From Paramacrobiotus metropolitanus (Eukaryota > Tardigrada > Eutardigrada > Parachela > Macrobiotidae): a stretch of 64,000 nt of DNA. Below the pieces are notes generated by a model. It did not search any database, had not been told where the DNA came from, and worked only from the letters and a program-made list of their open reading frames with translations. Location of the stretch: assembly GCF_019649055.1 (NCBI RefSeq), contig NW_026570294.1, forward strand, positions 62,001-126,000, written 5' to 3'. Of this stretch, positions 22,374 through 34,900 are shown one piece after another. The position numbers and the translations under genes were made by a program. The first letter of the stretch is position 1. Every line of letters begins with the position of its first letter.

Positions 22374-22650
22374 GCCATAAAGACGGCTGTCCGTCGGTAT
22401 CTCAGCGAAGGGAGGGCGGCCAGATGAAGTCCGAAAGAATTTCCTGTTGAGGAAATTCTGAAAAATGGCGACGGAGCGGAATCGAACCGCTGGCTAGTGG
22501 CTACCGAGTGTGTGATCCACGTAGCACAGCCACTGGGCCATCGCCGTTGTTGGCTGAGATCAAGATATTTGTGCTTGAGCTTGAGCCAACCAGGTAGACG
22601 GCGGATGGGGCGGCTGTCCTGAGTGCAGAGCCTTCTGCCCTGACAGCCAT
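22374..22650 (-). repeat. tRNA-derived SINE-like element
   Basis: The minus strand at 22544–22467 carries pol III promoter boxes: an A-box match TGGCCCAGTGG and a B-box GGTTCGATTCC. It has a 5-bp T-stem (AGCGG/CCGCT), a 7-bp acceptor pairing (GCGATGG/CCGTCGC, one G–T) and an oligo-T stop directly after. The D-arm and anticodon arm do not fold canonically, so this is not a normal tRNA gene. Downstream is a perfect 8-bp hairpin (GAATTTCC/GGAAATTC, 22437–22458) and the AGCCGTCTTTATG end shared with the copy at 6.5 kb. GCCATAA occurs at both edges and could be a target-site duplication. The outer limits are inferred from it. Confidence 0.5.
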
Positions 22651-23296
22651 AATATTTTGTCAAACAAGGAAAATCGTAGAACAATGGAAACCAGACAATA
22701 CTTTGTGAATATTCTTAATGGGTTGGTTAGGGTATTAATCGTATAAAATTGTATAAGAATCCCTTAAAAAAAACAATTTTTACTTCAAGCGGATGGTCTG
22801 CTTTTTTACGGAAAACAGGCTACCAGACTGAATACGGTTTTTACGGCATACGAAGCTTGGCGAAAAAAAGGTCACCGGATGAGAAATTAGCAAACTGTAC
22901 TTGTGATACAGATAATGGAGACATGTTGAAAAATATACATGTGATACCGGTTTATACGTTATCAGCTTTACTGACAGTCAGAAATATTTTCGGGTTTTGA
23001 ACTCTGAACAGCCGGGTACAGCGTGCACACCACCGGATAAAAACAAGATTACACCTCCAAACTGCAGGCAAAATCGGGGATTAACTGGTTAAGCAGGAAC
23101 TTTGCGGAATAATAATTCTAGACTTTGAACCACAAATCAAGCCAGCGCTCAACAAAAAGATAGTAACAGGGAGAATGGGCACACACCACAGTCGATAACA
23201 CACCGCCGACGGGGGAAGAAAAGATCCATTTGTAAAAGCCAACGCGCGCGTCACAAAACAACATAAAATCTCTCTACAGTCTCTCTTTCATTCGTC
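22651..23296. other. 3' flank of the filamin gene
   Basis: Probably contains the filamin 3' UTR. No separate gene is recognised; the plus-strand ORF at 22749–23000 has no domain. Confidence 0.4.
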
Positions 23297-26200
23297 TCAG
23301 ATATCGGCGGATCCACGACGCCACTGCGAATAGGAGGTAGCCGCCGGCGGCGGCGGGGAGGCGACGTAGACGCCGTTGGCGTTGCCGTACGTGTACTCCG
23401 GCATGGGGCCGCCGCCGTGCACGTAGCCGGCCGAGGGACTAGAGGGACGGGGGATTTCGCCGGTGCGCAGGAAACGGTTGAGCTCCTCCTCCGTGTCGAA
23501 GATCCAGATGTTGAAGGGCGAGCCGGGCACGTGCTCGCCGGACCATTTCACTTCGATGCGGTAGTCGCCGGGCTCGGTGGGGTCGTACTTGCACAGGATG
23601 GTGCGGTCCTTCTGGCTCTCGCGCTGCATCTCCACGCGGAAGGCGCCTACGTGGCAAAACAATAAACTTTACAATTTGTTATAAGAAATAATTTTATTCG
23701 GCAGCATATAAGCACGATTTACAGTAAATAAAAACGACTAAATTTCAAGCATTAAAAAAGCTTTCACAATCGTTAATATGTACGTACCAACGGCATCAAT
23801 CGTAACTAAGCACGCGCATTCAGTGTTTTAGATGTCCGGTTTAGGATATTTGTACTTAAGATATCCGGTGCCCTTTCATAATTTTGTAATCATTTTTTAA
23901 AAAAAAAACTTTCTACTGATTTTATTTTGTAAAGATATTTATATAAAAACTCTATATATTTTTGGTATTTATTTTTTATCGTTTTTGGAAGCTGCCCGAG
24001 TCTTTGCTTGCAACTACGAATCTCTTAATGGAATTTTCGGCAGCTTTATAAAAAATCTAAATAAAATTACATAATGCGCAGTTTGTGGGGCCCCGATATT
24101 ACCTTTTGGTCCGCGTACGCGCACCGTTAACTGACCAGCACCGGCACCTTTGGTCTCGCACATAAACCGGCTCTGATAACTGGCTAGCACACCGTGATTC
24201 ACACCCGGACCGTACACGCGCACCTTGCTGGGATCCGGTGTACCGGCAATTTTAATGGCAAATGGACTTCCTACAAGCAGAACCACAGTTATCACAACAA
24301 TTCGCAGCATAAGTTAGAGCGAAGAGGCTAATCGTTAGCAGCTTGATAGCTACCTGGCACGTGTTCTCCATTGTACTTGATGGTGAGCAAATGTTGACCG
24401 GCTTCGGCTGGTTTGATTCGCAGTGTGTACGTTCCGTCCCGGTGGTCATACAGCTCACAGAACGCCTCTTTATGCGGACCCATACAGTGTACGGACAGTT
24501 CGCCTGCAGAATTATTATTAAACTAGGAATTCCATAATTTTGTTATGGATATAACTATTTTCCGAATTTGTAGAATAAAATGCAGAAATAAATTATTAAC
24601 TCATTCTTTTGCTTTATAGTTATGGTGTAGCGACTGTTAGCATTTTTACACGACTATGTATGTTGGTTGAATTTGCGCTTGGATGTCTAAAACGTAAAGA
24701 CGGTCCCAGTCTCATTTAACCAAAGAAGGAAAACCTAGAGTTGTGACAACCCTTTGGGTACTTTCATTCCCTTTAAGTTGGTTCACTTTTGACACATTAA
24801 ATGGATTGCAAAACTCAAACTTTTTTGCAATCCAGGGAAAAAATCTTTATTTTTTCTGCTGCAAAAGGGACAGCTAGCGCATTGTGAAAATTATTATGTA
24901 CGAGGTCCAGTTTATCCTGCATAACCTTTACTTTTAAAATCGCTTAGCTAAGGCGATGGGAATCAATGTAAAAACTGTAGTAGCTCCGGCATACCTGGTC
25001 CGGCGCGGCGTGTATCGATCATGCTCTTGATATCCTTGCCGATCATGCCGCTCTTGATATCCCCACTGACCACCACCTTACTGGCATCCCCGGCGGACGC
25101 CACCGTCAGTTTGTACGGGCAGCCTTTCACGGTGTCCCCGCTCCATTTGACGTTAAGAACGTACGATCCGCTGTGCTGCGCCGTGTATGTCGCTTTGTAG
25201 ACGTTACTGCCCAGATGCTGCAGCGTCACCGGGATGTCGGCTTTGATGCCGCTGATGTGGACTTCCGGTTCGCCGGGTCCGGCCTCCGAGCCGTCGATGA
25301 TGAACTCGGCTTCCTCGCGCACTTTGGCCTCCGTCAGACCGCGACCGCGCAACCGCACGCGACCGGCGTCGATGGGGATGAGCGCCGGTTCGGCCCAACC
25401 GGGAAACGGGGAGTGCGGGATGGGCTGCTCCGACCACCACACGTGGATATCGTGATGACCTATAGCGTGACAGTGGTACTTTACAAAAATTCACGTATTT
25501 TAAATAAATTTATATTTTATTATTTTCTCCGTATTTTATTTTGTTTGTCAGTTCCAATACCTAATGTTAGGTAATTATCACCCGACGCAGAGCAGAAATA
25601 ATTATTTTCCGTCACAAACGTAGTGCAACGGCTAACTGTGGGTATCCCCATTCCCATTCGATAAGAGAACGATTTCCTCGCTTAATTTGTAAACCGCAAG
25701 AAACAATCAAACGTTATAACTTCATTTTTTCTTCAAAGCTATCACTACCGGCTAGAATTGCTATACTCCGCCATCGCTATCCCAAGCGTGGAACAGGGAA
25801 AGACACAATAAAAAAATCAGTACTCGAGCTCCACTAGGGATTTATCCGAAAATTAAGTCAAATGGCTACAATCCCAAATTAAAAGAGTAAATTTGTACAG
25901 CAAATCTTTGGACCAGTAGATAGCAGTAAAAGCGCTGATATTTCTGAAATATTTTGTTTTACAATGCTTCTTATATATATTTGATAAACGGGCTAACCAA
26001 TGCAATCGATGCGACTTATGTCAGACAATAGTACTGTATTACTGCAAAAATTTATAATACCGCAGTTAAAATAGCTGCTAAAATAATTGGTCATTTATTA
26101 ATTATATCAATTGATTTTCTTATTAAATCCGTTTTTTCAAAAACTTGTAGTCATTGTCGTTGTGCTTACCTTCGGCGATCGCGGTGAAGCTGACTTTGAC

Positions 26201-28996
26201 CCGGTCCTTGCCGACGTTCTCCACCTTAACCGGGATCAATCCACTGGGACCGCGGACTTCCGCCGACAGTTTCCCGGGACCGGCTTCCGATGTATCGAAC
26301 GTGATCTTCTTCTCCTCCCCGACGCGCATCCGTATCCGGTCTTTCTCGTCCAGATGCGCCGGCCATCCGCCCACTACCCGTACTTTGGTCGGGTCAAAGA
26401 CTTTGGGATGGAAGGGACTTCCGGGGATTTCTTTTCCGTTCCAGGTTATTTTTATATCGAAGATGCCAACTTCCATGGCAATGTAAGTCACTTTGTACAT
26501 TCCTACAGCAATTCGCCCATCAATGTACAAACGTAGTAAGTGGCTACACTACTTGCTGTTTCACCATATCATTAAAAAATAAAATCCTTAATAAAAAATT
26601 GTATCTGAGCGCAATGGGGATAAAAGCAAGTCGTAATATTTTTCCCTTTGCGATGTTGATATGATTTTCAGTTGATGGTAACGCATTTAGTAACAGCACG
26701 AATTTGATAAGCAGTCTGTACTTTATACAACATTATTATACAACAAAATTTTTTGAGCGGTAAAAAAGCTGCCGCAGTGTTCCACTGTGCAATGCTGATG
26801 TTATCTTCAATTATACAAAAAAATTTCCTAATGTTAAAATTGAGCCAAAAAAGTGTTAAATTTTCAAAATTAAACAAAAAAATTTCCAACAGCCTAAAAC
26901 TCAAACGTTTTCCCTTAAGGTCGTTAATGTTTTTAATGTCGTTAGAATTGTGCTGTTCTTTTTCTATTGCCAAATGTTTTTTGCTTTTTCTTAGATGTTT
27001 AACCTGTCTATAGATCCTGATAAGGAGTGATTCCTTGTATCTGTAGGCAATAAGCCATTAAAATCTAAAAACCTAAAACCTAAGGGTAAAAGGTCTCCGT
27101 TAATGGAGTTTATAATAATAATGTAAAACAGGAAACGGCGAATGATTGCTGTTTGCTACAGTTGATAACGTAATGCACAGATACAAAAGACATTGATAAC
27201 GAGTTAATTACTGCACAAATTCAACGTACCGTGTTTTTCGGGGGAAATCGTCGTTTTCGCGGTACTGTTTGGTCCATTAACCATCACCTCCAGCTTCCCG
27301 CGGAGATTCTTGGCATCGACGCGAAAGGTCGCCGGCTCATCGGCCAACGCCCAGACCAGCCCGTCCCCGGATGCCGTGGGGAATCCCGGCTCATCCACCA
27401 TGAACGTAAAGGGACTCCCGGGCACATCTTCCCCGCCGTACATAATATGCAGCCGGTGCTTGCCGGATTCCATCGGCGTGAATCGCACCTTCTGCCCGTC
27501 ATAACTATCCACTAATTCCACTGGAATTTCCCGACCAGATGGCCCGTAAATCTTCACGGATAACTCGGCTTTACCGGCATCGCGGGTGGTCACTGCAATG
27601 CGGATAAATGCCGGTGAATATGGATAGATCATTTTGTGCTGCCGGTGGCGTGCATAGCGGATGGACAGATTTGATTCTGACCGGCTGCGATACATTGCGG
27701 CAGTGTTTAGTGTGTAGCTGTGTGGTTGGTGTTTTTGTTATGCGGTGGATTGTTGCAATGGGCTTTCGTGTCAATATGCTATGGCAAATTTTCGCACGAT
27801 AGAGTGACTGTTTTCGTCGCGGTTCGAGTCACCACTCGAGATGGATACAAACATGGTGTATCAACAAACAATAATTCTTCCGCGGAAAATAGATAAACTT
27901 TCTCCTCTCGTGAAGTAACTGGTGCAGCGCGAAAGAACACTCACGGGTTTCTTATTCTGACGATTTTGGTTACAGTTGATCGTTCAATTAAAGGAGGAGG
28001 CTTTTTTTCATGCAAGTAATCTACTGCATACTAATTTATTCAGTTCACGCCGCTTTAAATAAATTTTAAATTAAAAAAAATAGAATTAAAAAAACGTTTA
28101 ATACCTTTTTATTAGTTCTATAAGCTATAATTATACACGAATTTCATCGTGTAATATTTATTTTACAAACAGTTTTACGGAAGCAGTTCGCACGACCTAT
28201 GCGTAACTTGGTATTCTTAAAATTTCAATATATAGTGTAATTAGTACATCGTCATTATAAGTAATCGAACAGCTTCCGGTTACGATTCGAATACCATCTA
28301 CAGAATTCTACGATCGGCGAACAATTAAACGAATCCATGTACAGACACTGCCACACTTGTAGTGCAAAATCGTAGTGAAGTGTCTGTTGATGCCAAGGTA
28401 TGCACTTGATGGTATGCAGACGATATTCAGATTGTATGATAACCGGATAAATTTCTTGGGCAAATACGACTAAATTTTTACCGATGACAGCCTACTTATT
28501 TCTCCCTTCTGCAAAGGCAATTTCCTCTCTTTTTCCCCCTTGTGTTCAATTTTCCTTATCATGGAATAAAACACAGCTTCAGCGGCAGCGGACAGCTGCG
28601 TATATCGTGCGAAGCCTTCAGAGGCGCTTACCTTCAAAATTGCTGGGTTCCCCGGTGTAGCAGACATCCGGGAAGTCTTTGACGTTGACCCGGCTGGGAT
28701 CGTACACTTCGCACTGGAAGGGGCTGCCGGCCACCTCCTGCCCGACAAAGGTCACCTCGATGCGGTGCGGTCCGACGACTTTGGGCACGTATTCCGCGTG
28801 GACTTCGCCCTTGCTGGTCTGGGCTAGTTTCACCGGAACTGGGGAACCGTTGGGGGCTGTCACTTGAATGGAAAGGTCACGGACGTCCAGCGTGCCTTCG
28901 CGCATCTCCACGTTGAACCAGGCTTTCTGGCCGACGCGGGCACGGCGCAGTCCGTCGCCGCTGACACGGATCAGACTGGCATCGTGCACGTTGATC
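23297..28996 (-). CDS. Filamin exons 24–30: repeats 24–30 and C-terminal tail
   Basis: Exons: 28996–28632, 27592–27230, 26502–26170, 25459–24995, 24503–24354, 24270–24103, 23646–23297. Repeats 24–30 are more diverged. Repeat 27 has a longer A strand and a WW-containing G-strand region (HVWWSEQ), followed by a longer linker into repeat 28. Repeat 30 (ending GSPFNIWIFD) should be the C-terminal domain, which mediates dimerisation in vertebrate filamins; whether this one dimerises cannot be read from the sequence. The tail after it is about 55 residues, rich in Pro, Gly, Ser and Tyr (EIPRPSSPSAGY, ASPPPPAATSY), and ends RRGSADI. No membrane segment is present. Confidence 0.92.
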
Positions 28997-31900
28997 CTAC
29001 ATAAAGCAGCAAATCTTACATCGTTATTGATAAGACTCACTTAACATTAAATTGTCATAAATAAAAAATTGACCATTATCTGGACTAACAAGCAAATCGT
29101 TTAAGGTGCACGTTATAGATTGAACATTTGATTGATTAACGGAATCGCGGCTTATTTTTGCCTTTTCCTAAACCCGATAAAATCTACATCTCCGGTGCAA
29201 CAAAATATCGTAACATTAATTATTTGATCAATAGCTGTTAAAATGCATTAAAAATAATAGCTGTTCAAATAGTGTAGAATAATTATAAAATTTATTTAAA
29301 AATATAAATAAGTTAATGAGATAGATAACTATTTCAATTGCCCACAAACGTTTGCAAAAATATCAGGTATTTAAATCAACTGCCAGTATTTCAAATTAAT
29401 TATTTAATTAAATTACACGCCATATTAAGACCTACCGATTGAACCGAATCGGTAGTTTATTGTGTAAATTTCCCGACAGTACTTATTAAAATTTCGAAGA
29501 CTTGTTAAATGTTGTTAAAAATAAAAGAGAAATTTCATCGTTATATTCTTTACCTGAATGGGCTACCAGGAACAGTGCGAGTGGCAAATTTGACGACAAT
29601 ATGGTGGTGTCCGCTCTCCCGCGGCGTAAAGGACACTTCAAAATTCCCATGCCCACCCGCCGGTCGCATGGAGCACGGCACACTCCGCCCGCCGCTCTCC
29701 ACGTCCACCTCCAACTCGCCCTGTCCCGCTCCATGCGCCTCCACCCGGAACACGTTCTCCTTGCCCACATACCCATCATGCAGATCCCGCACCTTCACCG
29801 CCTTATAATCGTACACTTCACAGGTAAAAGGGCTCCCGGTCACCGGCACCCCGGCGTATTTACAGGAAATCCGGTGCGGCCCGATCTCCGTGGGGACATA
29901 TTCCACGCGGATGATCCCGCGGTTGTTCTTGGTCATCTGGGTGGGGACCCGGGTACCTGCGGGCGAGGTGATCTTGACGCTGGCATCGGCGGTGCCCCCA
30001 CGCGGATCAATCTCGAACCACGCGGTCTCCCCGACACACGCCCGCTTCAGCCCGTCGCCGGTGACCTTGACCAGACTGGGATCGTACACGTTGACGGTCA
30101 GCGGGCACTCGGGCACCGGGCGCTGGGCGTACTTGACGGTAATCTTATGGGCGCCGGCGTCACGCGGTGTGTAAGTCACTTCAAACAATCCACTTCCGAC
30201 GTCGTGGACGTGAGATTTGACTAACCGCCCGTTGCCCTCGATCTCCACTTCGACCTCCCCGCCGGGTCCGGCCTGGGTGGCGTCGATCATGAATTTGGAC
30301 TCTTTCCCGACGATTCCATCTTCAACACCGGTCAATTTGATTTTCCGGACGTCGAAGACCTGGCAGGTGAAGGGACTGCCGGTCAGCGCGGTGTCGGCGT
30401 ATTTGCAAGAGATATTGTGGGGTCCGGCTTCGGACGGGACGTATTCCACCCGGAAAATCCCGCGGCTGCTCTTTGTAATTTGACAGGGGGCGCGCTGCCC
30501 ACTGGGGGAGGTGATCTTCACTCCGACGTCGGCGTTCCCGCCCCGTGGGTCGATCTCGAACCACGCAGTCTCCCCAACCCATGCTCGTTTCAGTCCGTCG
30601 CCGGTGGCTTTCATCTGACTCGGGTCCAGGACGTTCATCTTGAACGGGGATCCGGGAACGATACGATTGGCGAATTTGACGGTGATGCCGTGCTGGCCGA
30701 CATCCCGCGGTGTAAAGGTCACATCGTAGACGCCGTTGCCGGAGGGTCGCACGGCGGGTTTGATGGAGCGGCTGTTCATCTCGATGGTGACGTCGACGTC
30801 TCCGGCGCCGGCTTGGGACGCGTCCACCCGGAAGACGGACTCTTTTCCAACGTATCCGTCGGTGATGTCCCGTACTTTGACCTTGGAGGGATCGTACACG
30901 TCGCACATGAAAGGACTGCCTTGTAACTTCACTTCCGCGTATTTTGTCGAAATCCGGTGAGCCCCGACCTCGGTGGGTGTGTACTCCACCCGGAAACCGC
31001 TGCGGGACTTGGTGATGGTGGTGTTAACCCGCGCCCCGGAGGGACTGGTGATCTTGATGTCCATCTCGCCGGTCACCGGCCCACGGGTCTCGATCTCGAA
31101 CCACGCGGTCTCCCCGACACAGGCGCGCTTCAAGCCATCCCCGGTCACACGGAACTGCGACGGGTCGTGGACGTTCATTTTGAACGGGGACCCGGGCACC
31201 ACGTGGTTGGAGAACTTGACGTTAATCCCGTGGGGTCCAGCGTCACGGGGGGTAAAGGTCACTTCGTAGAACCCGGCCCCGACCGGCTGGATGGTGGGTT
31301 TGATGGGCCGTCCGCCGGCCGGTTCGACGTCCACTTCCAATTCGCCCTGGCCGACGGTGGAGGCGTCCACGGCGAAGGTGTACTCCTTGCCGACAAACCC
31401 GTCTTTTAGCTCCTCCACCCGGATGTTGCGCGGGTCGAAGACCTCGCAGACAAAGGGGCTGCCGTTCAGCGGCGTCTCGGCGTACTTGCAGGCGATCTTA
31501 TGGGGTCCGACCTCCTGCGGGGTGTACTCGAAGCGGAAGGTGCCGCGGCTGGTCTTGCGCATCGTGGTGGGGACGCGCGCCCCCGAAGGGCTGGTGATCT
31601 TGGCGTCGGCGTCGGCGATAGGCGGACCGCGGGGATCGATCTCGAACCAGGCCACTTCGCCGACACAGGCTCGGCGCAGACCGTCGCCTTCCGCGGTGGA
31701 CCGGCTGCCGTCGATGATTTCGCATCGGAAAGGGGCGCCTGTACATATGAGTATGATACCGGTCAAAATGCGTGTTACAAGAGTTTATTTTTATTAAATA
31801 AGACAACGAAGTTTAAGGCAAGTTTCTATATTTTTTATCCACTAACAGTATTCCAGACTTATACAACAGTTATGTTTTATTCATGTGTTTTGGATTTGTT

Positions 31901-34900
31901 ATTTTATTTTCTATCCATTGCCTTTATCCCGGGATACACAACTATAATTTGTACATAAATTTTTTTCATTTTCGTTTTGTGAAATACCGTTTAAATCAAG
32001 TGGATTCTTTTATAGAGAAATCAGTTAAAAAGTTCGTAGAAATGCTGTACCGTCAACTTGAGTGTCGTTGAACTGGACATCGATGAAGTGCGTGGAGACC
32101 TCGCGTGGGACGAATGTGACTTCGTAGCGGCCGCGTCCGACGGGGGCAATGTCGGCACGGACTTCCTGGCCGTTGCAGGTGACGTTCACGTCCAGCTTGC
32201 CTTCGCCGGCGGTGCTGGCATCAACTGCGTACAACCACAATATTAATGCGACTCTAAAACTACACGTAAATTACGGAGAAACATTACTTGCATAAGTATC
32301 TACCGTATGTACAATACAGTAGATAGTAGATACTCGTTATTACCACGTGATAAATTTAATTGCATTTAAAATTTACCGACTTTTAAACGTTTTGTAGCGT
32401 TTAAATCAAGTAAAAATTCCATACAGGCCGGTGTACCTTGAAATTTGACTGGTCGGCCCACAATCCCGTGCCCGATAGGGCTGACCTTAATCCGCGACGC
32501 GTCGTAGACATTGCACGTGAAGGGACTGCCGGAAATGGGCGTCTCGGCGTACAGCACCGTGATGGTGTGGGGTCCCACCTCCGTCGGCACATATTCAGCG
32601 CGGAACTTACTTTGTGCTGATCCCGTTACGCTGACCGGCACCGTCTTGCCCGATGGGGCTGCAAAACACCACCGAAATTAGCACCGCTGTCAGCACTTTT
32701 CCACCACAGGTACACCATGTCATCGGAGATGCTAAACATGCACTGTCAGGTGTTATTCTATATCATCAGCCTGATGATCTAACGCGCATGTGGACGGAAA
32801 CCTTGGAGACTGTCAATAAAATGTATGTAGTGGATAAGCCGCGGCTTATCGGCTGGCCTTATGTAAAATGCCGAAGGATCCCAGTCATGCGATTAATCGC
32901 TGCTGATGGTTAACACATACGCGTTATTGTGATACGAATAAGCTGATGCTCATTACGCTGTGATTTTACACAAACCACAGACCGGAATAATCATAATTTA
33001 ATCTGAGTGAGACGTACCGAATTATTGCGTAGTAATCAGTATCCGATTACAGTACTCATATAATTTTGAACAATTAATTTTATTTTTTATGAGAAGTATA
33101 ATTTACAAAGATATTAAAAAACAGCTACTACAGTCCTGTACTGAATGCGCCTTTGTTCGGGCTGGGACGCGCCGCGTATTTCTGCATTTAAGAAAGTGTG
33201 GAACGAGTGATCCATCACACGCAACACGCGAATAAACAGAACACCTGACAAGTTGTCGCCGTTGTGTAATCGCGACTACTTCCACTGATAAAACACAGAT
33301 CATCAACTGACATAACGATGTCGTAACCCAACACTTCTAAACTCTTCCAAGATTTCTAGAGTATGTCTTCTATTAATAAAAAATTCCTTATAAAACCAGT
33401 ACCTCAACTGTACTACATAACACTAAAAATACCGGTTATCAAAAATTAACCAACTTCCTAATAATTTCCGGTAGAGTTCTGCGTGAGCGATAAGAGTCGC
33501 AATAGATTTACCACCATTGCGACTGAACCATCTTGAACTCCTCCAACCCCATCCTCAAGCACCCTCCACTGATCATCATTTAGCCGCGCTATTACGGTTA
33601 CTCATAATGCTAATCATACCAAAGAAAACGCTAAACACCGGCCACTTGACCGCATCTATCTAATCTCGGTAATCTGCCGGCGGCCGTCACTCCCCGCGGT
33701 TAGCGGTAATCTTACGTCGCACGCGCACCACCACCGGTCCGGCATACTGGCCGTGCGTGTCCACTTCACACCAGATGATGGCGCCGGTGGCCGCCTGACT
33801 GGGGAACAGCTCCTCATCGTGGAAGCCACTGGACCCGGAATAATTCGAACTGCGGCTGATCGTCACCATGGAGTGCTCCTCACTGAGAAACACCACCGCT
33901 TCCTCGTAACCCGAGGATACATCGCGCCCCCGCGGGGGTGGGGGCGGCGGGGGACGTCGGTGGGCGACGTGCAGCGGATGCGGCATATTGGCTTTCGTAT
34001 AATCCGAGAATTCCCAACTGGTGTCGTGATAATCCGGTTGTGCACTGGCAGCGTGGGAAGTGAAGCGGCGCAGCACGTCAGCGACGAATTTCAATCGAAT
34101 CTGCTGGGTGGGCATGATCGCGGGGAGATGGTGTATGTTTTTCCCCCGACGCTGCGTTAATCACGTACGTACAACGGGGAGAAAGAGCGGTGTGTTTTAA
34201 TAAGCGAACCACAACATGATGCGAAGAATGGCCCGGTTGAATAATGGGCAAACAGCGGCCGAATAACAGTATCGTCGATTGGAATGTGATGGAATATGGC
34301 AACAAGGGAGAATTTTAATGCCGGTGTTGTGAAGGCATAATGCGGTGTATACTCGCAGCCGATAACAATGTGGTGGTGTTGTTGAACTGACGCGATGAAT
34401 CAGAAAGGGGTGCTAATGTTTACCAGGTGTAAATTTCCGTTATAGTGCGCCGAAATGTTATACATGCGTGAGCGCCGGTTTAGAACGCTAATTTCCGCAG
34501 TTAAGCGGTGTAACAAAGAGAGACCGGTTCGGCTGCCGTGCGGTTCGGCCGGTCAGCGAACCGTCTGGTCAATCACCGCCGTGATGCCGGCACAGTATTA
34601 AACTGCGGCTTTTTAAAAATAATTTTAATATACTCGTATTTTGTTCTGTGTTTAATGCTTATAATGGAGTTATTTTCTTTGCGAGAAAAAAACATAACAA
34701 ACTGTTTTACCGCATAATTTGATTTAAAAAACTGAATAAAATAATAAAGCTTAGTTCGAAAATCCGCATGGTTTTTAAAATAACCGATTCGCCGCGTTTC
34801 CATAGCAGATGCGGCGAAAAAATGTAGCTTTTTCATTGTTGCTTTGGACATATAAGGAAACCGGTAGAGAATGTTTGTTGAACGGTGGTCAGTGGTCAGT

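Noticed and set aside
22467-22544. Functional tRNA gene, possibly Val(CAC)
   Set aside because: The proposed anticodon stem has mismatches and there is no room for a standard D-arm, so it was listed as a tRNA-derived element instead.
29502-31797. Long plus-strand ORFs (up to 240 codons) opposite the filamin repeat exon
   Set aside because: They are antisense shadows of a GC-rich coding exon. Similar shadows appear opposite other filamin exons.
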